From positions 1 to 18,964 of the forward strand of contig CAZHWT010000026.1 of the NCBI GenBank assembly GCA_964536215.1: a DNA stretch of 18,964 bases, written 5' to 3'. The notes under the pieces were generated by a model. The model had not been told where the DNA came from. It made no database searches and saw only the letters and a program-made list of their open reading frames with translations. Positions 1 to 6,524 of the stretch are shown here, in pieces (the stretch's first letter is position 1; every line of letters starts with the position of its first letter). Made by a program: the position numbers and the translations under genes. The stretch comes from CAZHWT01 sp964536215 (lineage in GTDB: Bacteria > Patescibacteriota > CAZHWT01).

Positions 1-15
1 CCTCGGCTCTGATGC

Positions 16-53
16 TTTACTTCCAGTTGGAATCTACGTAATATTAACGATGT
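16..53 (+). promoter_or_regulatory. Predicted promoter of the PBP gene, near-leaderless
   Basis: A -35-like TTTACT (16-21), a 17-nt spacer and a -10-like TAATAT (39-44) end 9 nt before the ATG at 54. An overlapping alternative -10, TATTAA (42-47), is 6 nt from the ATG. No Shine-Dalgarno sequence is present. If used, the transcript would begin within about 3 nt of the start codon. Confidence 0.45.
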
Positions 54-2336
54 ATGGCCGATTCTCACACCACTAAATCCACTAAACCTGCTGGCAAAAT
101 GTCGTTTGCCGGTCCAGGTGTGCACCGAGCTTCCAAGCCTGCGTCCAGGCCCAGGTGGCAACGGGTTAGTTTGGCAACTTTACGCTTGGTTCATAACCCT
201 AAGCTGATTGCTTTGATTGGTGTTATTGGGTTTTTATTTCTGAGCGTGACTACTGTTGTCACCTACGTGGTGTTTGCTAATAGCTTAGCTACTCCCGAAG
301 CCTTGATTAACCGTAAAAATGTCGGCCTCATTTTTTATGACAAAGATGGTAAGGAATTCTACCATACGGGAGAGGCTAGAGATACGACGCTTATCCCAAT
401 GAAGGAAATTCCTGATAGTCTGAAAGAAGCCACGGTGGCGATTGAAGATAAAGATTTCTATAAGCACGGTGGGTTTAGTATTAGTTCGATCATGAGGGCG
501 GTTATTACTAATATTCAAATGGGTGACCCTAACTATATAGGTGGTTCGACTATTACCCAGCAGCTGGTCAAGAATTCACTATTAACCCAAAAGAAGACTT
601 TTATCCGTAAGTTTCAAGAATTAGTGCTATCCATTGAGATTGATCGTCGTTATTCCAAAGAGCAAATTTTACAGCTGTATTTGACCTCTAATTTTTACGG
701 CTCCGGAGCCTTTGGGGTTAGGGAGGCAGCCGAGATTTATTTTGGTAAATCTTTGTCGGAATTGAGCATTGCTGAAAGTGCTATGCTGGCTGGGCTGCCC
801 CAGGCCCCATCTGCCTACTCGCCGCTGGACGGAGATATTGATTTAGCCAAGCAGCGTCAAGCCCAGGTGTTGAGAGTTATGCGGGATCAGGGCTACATTA
901 CAGAGGATGAGTATCAGCAGGCGAGCCAAGAAGAGTTAGTCTATGGCGGATCGGGAGGATCTCAGGTCAGCACCCAAGCCCCTCATTTTGTGCAGTACGT
1001 CAGTCATTTAGTTGCCGAGGAGTATGGTGAGGATGTTATGACGAGGTCTGGTTTTAAAATTTACACGACACTCGATAGTTCTTTGCAATCTATTGCTCAA
1101 CAGTCGGTGGCCAAACGGGTAGCTGCGCTAAAAAATGCTGGGGCCAATAACGGCGCATTGGTAGCAATTGATCCGGCCAATGGCCAAATACGGGCTATGG
1201 TTGGTTCGGCTGATTACAGTGACGATGAAGCACAGGGTAAATATAACTGGGCGACTGAGCCGCAACAGCCAGGCAGTGCTACCAAGCCGTTTATGTACTT
1301 GACCAGTTTTGAGGAAGGGTATACTCCGGCTACTATTCTGCACGACGTGTCGACAGATTTCAATAACTATAAGCCGAAGAATGCTGATGGCCGGTTTAGA
1401 GGCAACGTTACGGTGCGGACCGCTTTGGCTAACTCGCTTAATATTCCAGCGGTGGAGATGCTCCAGAAAGTCGGTGTAGGAGATTTTGTTGATACGATGC
1501 GAAATGTGGGCTTGACTGGCTTGCAAAAAGATGCTGTGCAAAAGTGTGGTTTAGCCATTGTACTTGGCTGTGCGGAAGTACCGTTGACGGATTTGACCCA
1601 TGGTTTTGCAACGCTTGCTGATGAAGGTCGCTATCATGATTTACTTAGTTATACCAAAATAGTTGACAAGAATGGTAACCAGATTTATCCAAAACAGAAT
1701 TTATTTTTTAGCCAAGATGCCAATAAAGGTAAACAAGTTGTCAATCCCGGATTTGTCTATTTAATCTCTGATATTTTGAATGATAATACGGCTCGCAGCT
1801 TGGTATTTGGGTTTAATAGTTCGCTAAAGCTGTCGCGGTCGGCGGCAGTCAAGACTGGTACAACTGATAACGGGGTGGATGCATGGGCTGTAGGCTATAC
1901 GCCCCAGATTGCCGTTGGGGTATGGGTGGGTAATTCTGCTAATACGCCTATGACATTGGCTGGTGCTACTGGTGCCGGGCCGATTTGGCACGACGTTATG
2001 GAGGGCTACCTTAAGGGTAAGCCAGTTAAGTGGTACGAGCAGCCCAATAATGTTACTAAACTGTTGGTTTGTAAGGGTCAAGAAGCGATTGCAGAGCATG
2101 CCAGTGACAATACGGTAAGCGAGTACTTTATTAAGACTAAGCTGCCTAAGTCTCGATGCAACACTGAGCCAACTCCTACACCTACGCCAACGATGACGGC
2201 GACGCCTTCAGCTACGCCAATTACGACACCGACGAGCAAGCCGACTCATACACCAACCCCCACCCCTACGCCAACGCCGACTCCTACCCCCACTCCGACC
2301 TCGGCTGAGCCTACTATTCCGGTGATGTTGCCGTAA
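54..2336 (+). CDS. Bifunctional class A penicillin-binding protein (glycosyltransferase GT51 + transpeptidase)
   Basis: Polymerises lipid II into glycan strands and cross-links the peptides at the outer face of the membrane. The 760-residue protein has a basic cytoplasmic N-terminus, one membrane anchor (about 51-75), a GT51 domain (about 90-260) and a transpeptidase domain (about 365-650). GT51 motifs are EDKDFYKHGG with catalytic Glu131, GGSTITQQ (163-170) and RKFQE (185-189). Transpeptidase motifs are SATK with nucleophile Ser408, SLN (461-463) and KTG (600-602). Residues 706-750 form a Thr-Pro repeat tail. All catalytic motifs are intact. The start at 54 is supported by a promoter-like element just upstream and by the basic residues before the anchor. 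The next gene has its own promoter. The class is secure; the exact paralogue name (ponA/pbp1A/pbpF) cannot be decided from sequence alone. Confidence 0.95.
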   Translation: MADSHTTKSTKPAGKMSFAGPGVHRASKPASRPRWQRVSLATLRLVHNPKLIALIGVIGFLFLSVTTVVTYVVFANSLATPEALINRKNVGLIFYDKDGKEFYHTGEARDTTLIPMKEIPDSLKEATVAIEDKDFYKHGGFSISSIMRAVITNIQMGDPNYIGGSTITQQLVKNSLLTQKKTFIRKFQELVLSIEIDRRYSKEQILQLYLTSNFYGSGAFGVREAAEIYFGKSLSELSIAESAMLAGLPQAPSAYSPLDGDIDLAKQRQAQVLRVMRDQGYITEDEYQQASQEELVYGGSGGSQVSTQAPHFVQYVSHLVAEEYGEDVMTRSGFKIYTTLDSSLQSIAQQSVAKRVAALKNAGANNGALVAIDPANGQIRAMVGSADYSDDEAQGKYNWATEPQQPGSATKPFMYLTSFEEGYTPATILHDVSTDFNNYKPKNADGRFRGNVTVRTALANSLNIPAVEMLQKVGVGDFVDTMRNVGLTGLQKDAVQKCGLAIVLGCAEVPLTDLTHGFATLADEGRYHDLLSYTKIVDKNGNQIYPKQNLFFSQDANKGKQVVNPGFVYLISDILNDNTARSLVFGFNSSLKLSRSAAVKTGTTDNGVDAWAVGYTPQIAVGVWVGNSANTPMTLAGATGAGPIWHDVMEGYLKGKPVKWYEQPNNVTKLLVCKGQEAIAEHASDNTVSEYFIKTKLPKSRCNTEPTPTPTPTMTATPSATPITTPTSKPTHTPTPTPTPTPTPTPTPTSAEPTIPVMLP
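2169..2303 (+). repeat. Thr-Pro dipeptide repeat coding for the PBP C-terminal tail
   Basis: Residues 706-750 of the PBP are largely alternating Thr-Pro, with a few Ala, Ser, Lys, Met and Ile residues in the first half and nearly pure TP in the second. The codons vary among ACA/ACC/ACG/ACT and CCA/CCC/CCG/CCT, so the repeat is conserved at protein level rather than being a clean DNA microsatellite. Such tails act as extended extracellular spacers in other wall proteins; that role is inferred here. Confidence 0.85.
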
Positions 2337-2343
2337 ATTTATT

Positions 2344-2379
2344 TTGGACAAGCCGAATATCCTTTGTTAGTATAGTGGT
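2344..2379 (+). promoter_or_regulatory. Predicted leaderless promoter of glyA
   Basis: TTGGAC (-35, 2344-2349), an 18-nt spacer and TAGTAT (-10, 2368-2373) are followed by 6 nt and then the glyA ATG at 2380. That places the expected transcription start on the A of the start codon. No Shine-Dalgarno sequence lies in between. Confidence 0.6.
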
Positions 2380-3612
2380 ATGTCTGATTTATCCTCCCAA
2401 GATCCAACCATTGCCGCTCTTATTAAAGCGGAAGCTGTTCGTCAACGCGATAAAATTGAGCTGATTGCCTCTGAGAATTATGTGTCGGCCGCTGTCAGAG
2501 AGGCAACTGGCTCAATTTTGACCAATAAGTACGCTGAAGGATATCCAGGTAAGCGATATTACGGTGGTTGTGAAATAATTGATCAGATTGAACAGTTGGC
2601 TATTGACCGGGCAAAATCGCTGTTTGGTGCCGAACATGCCAATGTCCAGCCCCACTCTGGTTCGGCGCCGAATATGGCCGTTTATATGGCCATGCTGAAG
2701 CCAGGAGATAAGGTTATGGGCTTGTCGTTGACTCAAGGCGGGCATTTGACTCATGGCAATCCGGCTAACTTTTCTGGTCAGCTGTATCACTTTGACCACT
2801 ATGGTGTAGATGTGGAATCAGAAGTTTTAGATTACGATGCTGTGGCCGATCAAGTGAAAGCTTTTAAGCCTAAGTTGTTGGTAGCCGGATTGACTGCTTA
2901 TCCGCGCCAGCTCGATTTTGCTAAGTTTCGCGACATTGCCGACTCAGTAGGCGCTGTGTTGCTGGTTGATATGGCGCATATTGCTGGTCTAGTGGCGGCT
3001 GGCTTACACCCATCACCGGTGCCGTTTGCTGATTTTGTTACTTCTTCGACTCACAAGACGTTGCGAGGGCCACGCGGCGGTTTAATTTTGTGTAAGGCTG
3101 AGTATGCCAAGGCAGTTGATAAGGCAATTTTCCCCGGAATTCAGGGGGGACCACTGGAGCACGTTATTGCGGGTAAGGCTGTAGCATTGGCTGAAGCAGC
3201 TCAACCTGAATTTAAGCAGTATGCTGAGAAGGTGGTGGCGAATGCTGCTGCTTTAGCTGCGGCATTGCAGGATGAAGGCTTGCGGGTAGTCAGCGGCGGA
3301 ACAGATAATCATCTATTATTAATCGACTTGGGTCGCGATGAAGACAGTTTGTCTGGTAAGGAAGCTGAGCATATTTTGGATGAGGTGAATATTACTGTTA
3401 ATAAAAATACAGTTCCTCGTGAGACGAGGTCGCCTTTTGTTACGTCGGGTTTGCGGATGGGCTCGGCAGCGGTGACGACGCGTGGAGCCGAGATTAAGGA
3501 TATGAAAACTATTGCTCAGTTTATTGGGCGAGCCTTTAGAGGAAAAGAGGCCGACCGAACGCGCTTGGCCGATGAAATCCGCGAGTTTATTAGTCCTTTT
3601 TATTTGCCATAA
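2380..3612 (+). CDS. glyA: Serine hydroxymethyltransferase
   Basis: PLP enzyme that interconverts serine plus tetrahydrofolate with glycine plus 5,10-methylene-tetrahydrofolate in the cytoplasm. The 410-residue length is typical. The N-terminal IELIASENY (27-34 region), GKRYYGG (57-63), LLVDMAHIAGL (194-204), the PLP-lysine signature ending THKTLRGPRGG with Lys226, and GLRMGSAAVTTRG (357-369) are all present. The start at 2380 fits the family N-terminus and lies 6 nt after a predicted -10 box. It faces folD across a 115-nt gap; FolD uses the methylene-tetrahydrofolate that GlyA makes. No odd feature or truncation was seen. Confidence 0.98.
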   Translation: MSDLSSQDPTIAALIKAEAVRQRDKIELIASENYVSAAVREATGSILTNKYAEGYPGKRYYGGCEIIDQIEQLAIDRAKSLFGAEHANVQPHSGSAPNMAVYMAMLKPGDKVMGLSLTQGGHLTHGNPANFSGQLYHFDHYGVDVESEVLDYDAVADQVKAFKPKLLVAGLTAYPRQLDFAKFRDIADSVGAVLLVDMAHIAGLVAAGLHPSPVPFADFVTSSTHKTLRGPRGGLILCKAEYAKAVDKAIFPGIQGGPLEHVIAGKAVALAEAAQPEFKQYAEKVVANAAALAAALQDEGLRVVSGGTDNHLLLIDLGRDEDSLSGKEAEHILDEVNITVNKNTVPRETRSPFVTSGLRMGSAAVTTRGAEIKDMKTIAQFIGRAFRGKEADRTRLADEIREFISPFYLP

Positions 3613-3646
3613 TAATTATGCTGGTCGACGTTTAGTTGTAGGGTAT

Positions 3647-3683
3647 ACAGATGGTAATGGGGTAGCAGCATATACGCATCTGT
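3647..3683. terminator. Weak hairpin in the glyA/folD convergent gap
   Basis: ACAGATG (3647-3653) and CATCTGT (3677-3683) can form a 7-bp stem with a 23-nt loop between the two convergent stop codons. There is no U-tract on either strand. It may be a weak bidirectional terminator, but a chance repeat is possible. The rest of 3613-3727 shows no gene. Confidence 0.2.
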
Positions 3684-3727
3684 GCGCTTATGAGTTGGTC
3701 ATTGGGGTTGAATTGTAAAGTCTTTAG

Positions 3728-4567
3728 TTAATCGGAGACATTCTGTATTTCTGCGGCGGAGACGACATTGGCCATGAGACAGGCTACGGTTAGGGGGCCA
3801 ATCCCGCCGGGGACTGGAGATATAGCACTGGCTATTGTGGCTACGTCAGGGTGGACGTCGCCGACTAGACCGTGATCGGTTTTGGTTGTGCCGACATCTA
3901 TAACCACCGCTCCTGGCTTGATCATGTCTGGTGTAACGAGATTGGGCTGGCCAGCAGCTGTGATCACTATATCGGCGGTGCAGGTGGCGTTGGCTAGTGG
4001 AGTTGTTTGACGATGGGCAATGGTGACCGTCGCTTGTTCTTGTAGGAGCAGATGGGCTAACGGCAGCCCAACCAGACGACTGCGGCCGATAATCGTGACA
4101 GCTTGCTTAGCTATGGGGATTTGATATTGCTTTAGCAGTGCGACGACGCCTACGGCTGTGGCGGGAGCTAAGATTGGGTTTCCAATCATTAGCTGGCCTA
4201 GGTTAACGGGGCATAACCCATCTATATCTTTGTCCGGGTTGATTGCCTGAAGTACTTGCTCGCTGTTGACGTTGGCGGGGAGAGGTAGCTGGACCAAGAT
4301 GCCATGGATGGCAGGGTTATTGTTTAGTTGGTTGATGAGGGCGAGTATATGGTTGGTGGTGGTTTGATCGGACAAATGGTGGTGAGTTATTTGAATATTG
4401 AGTCGCTTAGCCTGGCGCTGTTTGGTGGCAATATAGCTGGACGAAGCGGGGTTGTCTCCGACTTGGATGATGGCGATATGCGGCGGTCGCTTGAGCTGGG
4501 TTATTCTATGCCGAAGTGAGTTATAGATGGTTGCGGCTGCTGGCTGACCTTTGAGTAGTGTCGTCAT
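3728..4567 (-). CDS. folD: Bifunctional methylene-tetrahydrofolate dehydrogenase / methenyl-tetrahydrofolate cyclohydrolase
   Basis: Oxidises 5,10-methylene-tetrahydrofolate to methenyl- and hydrolyses it to 10-formyl-tetrahydrofolate, using NAD(P). The 279-residue length is usual. Visible motifs are Tyr45 and catalytic Lys49 (YIATK), GILVQLPLP (89-97), PDKDIDGL (111-118), the nucleotide-binding GRSRLVGLP (161-169) and PVPGGIGPLT (251-260). The usual PCTPxG segment reads PATAVG (135-140), losing the common Cys and the second Pro; this segment lies near the active site, so it deserves a note although the key Lys remains. The ATG is 1 nt after the stop of the upstream membrane-protein gene, so it is probably translated from a shared mRNA; no strong Shine-Dalgarno sequence is visible. 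Confidence 0.96.
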   Translation of the reverse strand: MTTLLKGQPAAATIYNSLRHRITQLKRPPHIAIIQVGDNPASSSYIATKQRQAKRLNIQITHHHLSDQTTTNHILALINQLNNNPAIHGILVQLPLPANVNSEQVLQAINPDKDIDGLCPVNLGQLMIGNPILAPATAVGVVALLKQYQIPIAKQAVTIIGRSRLVGLPLAHLLLQEQATVTIAHRQTTPLANATCTADIVITAAGQPNLVTPDMIKPGAVVIDVGTTKTDHGLVGDVHPDVATIASAISPVPGGIGPLTVACLMANVVSAAEIQNVSD

Positions 4568-4568
4568 G

Positions 4569-5237
4569 TTACGAAGAAGTTTTTAGAGGTTGGTTTAACC
4601 ATAGGCCAGTGACAATTGGCAGGGCTAAGGCAACGGTAGCTATGGCGAGAATGGCATCAGCAAACCAGCCAATTTGCCATGATCCGAAGGTGAGTCCAGT
4701 GATGGTTGGCGCAAGGGCGGCGGCTACCGTTCCAATACTAATGCTAATAGCGATTGTGCTAATGAGCGCGATGACTTGCAGACGAACTGAGGTGAATTGA
4801 CTTTTATACAATGCCGCTAGGGCTATACAAGCGGCTACTATAGTCAGGAAAAAGGTTGGTGACCACCCCCAGTTAGCTGTGAGGAGTTGGCCTAGGTACA
4901 GGGTAACTACTGTGCTGATGTATGGTACCCAGCGCATGTTGACCGCTTGAGAAAATAGTTGGTTAGCCAGCTGGCGCGACCAAAAGGAGAGTAAGGCCAT
5001 ACTCAGGCTACTCCCTATGATTATTTGAAGACGAGTCCAATCTGGCGGAAGGAGGGTGAGATTGTCCAGAGGCCAATTCCACCACCAAGCGATTATAGTG
5101 GCTATGGGGATGATGCAGAGAGTGGTTTTAACAAGCCATTGTCTACTTCTGGTGGCGGTTTGCTTAAACCAGGTATATCCCCAACCTATTATGAGCAGGC
5201 CCAAAAGTGTGGCGAGATAGTAGTGGCTGTATGACAT
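4569..5237 (-). CDS. Polytopic membrane protein of unknown function
   Basis: I do not recognise the family. The 222-residue protein is very hydrophobic, with about seven predicted membrane segments (roughly 8-24, 34-52, 70-88, 103-119, 127-145, 152-178 and 188-214) and short, weakly charged loops. It has no signal peptidase site, catalytic motif or nucleotide-binding motif that I can see. Its stop codon is 1 nt upstream of folD, so the two genes form one transcription unit. A promoter (TTGCCA-17-TAAAAT) ends 9 nt before the ATG. A transporter-like role, perhaps for a folate-related or other small molecule, would be only a guess from position. Confidence 0.8.
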   Translation of the reverse strand: MSYSHYYLATLLGLLIIGWGYTWFKQTATRSRQWLVKTTLCIIPIATIIAWWWNWPLDNLTLLPPDWTRLQIIIGSSLSMALLSFWSRQLANQLFSQAVNMRWVPYISTVVTLYLGQLLTANWGWSPTFFLTIVAACIALAALYKSQFTSVRLQVIALISTIAISISIGTVAAALAPTITGLTFGSWQIGWFADAILAIATVALALPIVTGLWLNQPLKTSS

Positions 5238-5246
5238 GTGGTAGTT

Positions 5247-5275
5247 ATTTTAGCGCAGTTACTCAGAGGTGGCAA
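5247..5275 (-). promoter_or_regulatory. Predicted promoter of the membrane protein-folD operon
   Basis: On the minus strand TTGCCA (-35, 5275-5270), a 17-nt spacer and TAAAAT (-10, 5252-5247) lie 9 nt before the ATG at 5237. The leader would be about 2-3 nt. The -35 hexamer lies in the loop of the perfect inverted repeat 5257-5294. Confidence 0.55.
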
Positions 5276-5294
5276 GATGCGCCTCTGAGTAACT
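5257..5294. repeat. Perfect 13-bp inverted repeat downstream of the NlpC gene
   Basis: AGTTACTCAGAGG (5257-5269) and its exact complement CCTCTGAGTAACT (5282-5294) enclose a 12-nt loop. It starts 20 nt after the NlpC/P60 stop and could end that transcript, but no U-tract follows on the minus strand. Because the -35 box of the next operon sits in its loop, an operator role is equally possible. Confidence 0.8.
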
Positions 5295-5313
5295 AAAATG
5301 GATGGCAATTGTT

Positions 5314-6066
5314 TTATAGCCGGCCGGCGCCAAGGTAGCCATTATAGGCTATAGCTGCGGCTAGGCTATCGACTCTCACGCCGAGGGCTGGGGTGGCGGC
5401 ATGTACAATGTTGCCGTTGCCAACATAGATGCCGACGTGATGAGCGTTAAAGAAGACGAGGTCGCCAGGGCGAAGCTCGCCTTTGCTAATGCGAGCCGTA
5501 GCACTGTATTGCCCCATAACAGTACGTGGCAAATAAACTCCTTGCTGACTAGCGATATATTGAGTGAAGCCCGAGCAATCGAAACCAGCCGGCGTATTGC
5601 CACCGTAACGATACGGATATCCAACGTACGCCAAAGCATTGCCTACGCCTAGGTTTCCTTTGGCTTGGACTTTGGGTGTAGTTTGAGCTGAAGTTGAAGT
5701 CGTCTTTACCTGAACCGTAGGTTTATACGAGTCGGGAACTGTCATAGTGGTTTCGGATGGGAGTTGACGGGTTAGCGGAACATCTTGATCAGGAATGTCC
5801 AGCTCTTGATTTGGGTAGATGATGTCTGGATTTGATATGTCTTCATTCAACTCAAAGATGGATGGCCAGTTAATGTCATGAGCTTTGGCGATTTTCTCTA
5901 AGTATTCACCACGCTGCACCGTGTAGGGTGTTGTATTGGGTCCGCTTGGCTCCTCTTCAGTTGCTGTGCCAGGTTCTGTATCCGCGTGAGCGGTGCTGGC
6001 TGGTATGGTGGATCCGATCCACAACGCACCGGCAATAATGACGGCTAAATATATAGGTCTTGGCAT
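5314..6066 (-). CDS. Secreted LysM + NlpC/P60 peptidoglycan peptidase
   Basis: Predicted cell-wall hydrolase that cleaves stem-peptide bonds. With the start at 6066 the protein has 250 residues. It has a signal peptide (hydrophobic about 5-20, likely cut AHA|D after Ala28), one LysM peptidoglycan-binding domain (about 47-93), a Ser/Thr-rich linker, and an NlpC/P60 domain (about 138-250). Catalytic Cys164 is in FDCSGF and His210 in HVGIY, with His222 as the third residue. The 6066 ATG is preferred to the in-frame ATG at 6123 because GGAGGGG (6082-6076) lies 9 nt before it and the signal peptide then starts correctly. Other envelope genes, including PBP and D,D-carboxypeptidase, lie within 6 kb. 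Family assignment is firm; the substrate bond is inferred. Confidence 0.93.
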   Translation of the reverse strand: MPRPIYLAVIIAGALWIGSTIPASTAHADTEPGTATEEEPSGPNTTPYTVQRGEYLEKIAKAHDINWPSIFELNEDISNPDIIYPNQELDIPDQDVPLTRQLPSETTMTVPDSYKPTVQVKTTSTSAQTTPKVQAKGNLGVGNALAYVGYPYRYGGNTPAGFDCSGFTQYIASQQGVYLPRTVMGQYSATARISKGELRPGDLVFFNAHHVGIYVGNGNIVHAATPALGVRVDSLAAAIAYNGYLGAGRL

Positions 6067-6136
6067 AGGTGGCGACCCCTCCAATGTGGTCGCGTCAAAC
6101 AGGGCACTTATACCCTCAAACATGACGACACGTCAC
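6067..6136 (-). promoter_or_regulatory. Predicted promoter and ribosome binding site of the LysM-NlpC/P60 gene
   Basis: On the minus strand a -10-like TATAAG (6112-6107) has a weak -35-like GTGACG (6136-6131) 18 nt upstream. Transcription would start near 6100. A strong Shine-Dalgarno sequence, GGAGGGG (6082-6076), then lies 9 nt before ATG 6066. The promoter part is tentative; the ribosome binding site is clear and decides the start. Confidence 0.45.
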
Positions 6137-6459
6137 AGTGTGAGCACAACAAAACGTGTGCCGCAGATTGCAGACGAAAGTACCGTGATGGTTTCAAGGT
6201 ATAAGGAAAATCGAACACAAGGGGGAGCTTGCGCCTTGGGCGTCTCGGGGCATGAGCGCCAAGGACACTCTGGCAACTCTCACGCTAGAAACTTAGTGAT
6301 GTGAGTTGGCTGTCGAGTGTATCAAGCTGTGAGAGTGCATTAAGACAAAAACAAGGCTACACAACTTTTGCTTGCTAGGTCAACAGGCAAGCAGAAAATT
6401 TAGCTTGGTGGCAAGATTTGTTATTTTTAGGATAGTTATTTACAAGGGGGCCTGTAGAT
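6137..6459. other. Gene-free region with alternative pairing helices
   Basis: This is most of the only gene-free stretch over 300 bases (6067-6524). No convincing coding frame is present. I see a bulged hairpin in which CCTTGG pairs with CCAAGG around a GGGGCAT loop (within 6234-6264), and a hairpin built on GCTTGC (6370-6375) and GCAAGC (6387-6392). CAACTCTCAC (6274-6283) can pair with either GTGAGTTG (6301-6308) or GTGAGAGT (6329-6336). It matches no riboswitch, tmRNA, SRP RNA, 6S or RNase P motif that I know. It could be a leader of the NlpC gene, an independent RNA, or the 3' region of pepF. Confidence 0.4.
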
Positions 6460-6513
6460 AAGGGTAAACGTCAAAAATTTTACTTTTAAGCTTCGTTTTT
6501 GACGTTTACCCTT
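6460..6513 (-). terminator. Perfect 18-bp inverted repeat after pepF, probable terminator
   Basis: AAGGGTAAACGTCAAAAA (6460-6477) and its exact complement (6496-6513) flank an 18-nt loop, 11 nt past the pepF stop. The long stem at a gene end suggests a transcription end or mRNA-stabilising structure. The minus strand after the stem reads ATCTACAGG rather than a U-run, so it is not a standard intrinsic terminator. Confidence 0.6.
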
Positions 6514-6524
6514 TAACTTTTGAA

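Noticed and set aside
2169..2303. Tandem DNA repeat or CRISPR-like array at the PBP 3' end
   Set aside because: The repeat is a coding Thr-Pro tail with varied codons and no spacer pattern.
3512..3718. Plus-strand reading frame across the glyA end and following spacer
   Set aside because: It is mainly a shifted frame of glyA, with no family resemblance and no ribosome binding site.
6067..6123. Longer NlpC protein starting at ATG 6123
   Set aside because: It would place 19 residues before the signal peptide, and a strong Shine-Dalgarno lies before ATG 6066 instead.
5993..6304. Plus-strand reading frame of 103 codons over the NlpC start and spacer
   Set aside because: Low-complexity composition, no recognisable domain, overlaps the secure NlpC gene on the opposite strand, no ribosome binding site.
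6124..6459. ydaO-type c-di-AMP riboswitch before the LysM-NlpC/P60 gene
   Set aside because: NlpC genes often have one, but the conserved core sequences around the ligand pockets are not recognisable on the minus strand, and a promoter-like element lies downstream of the region.
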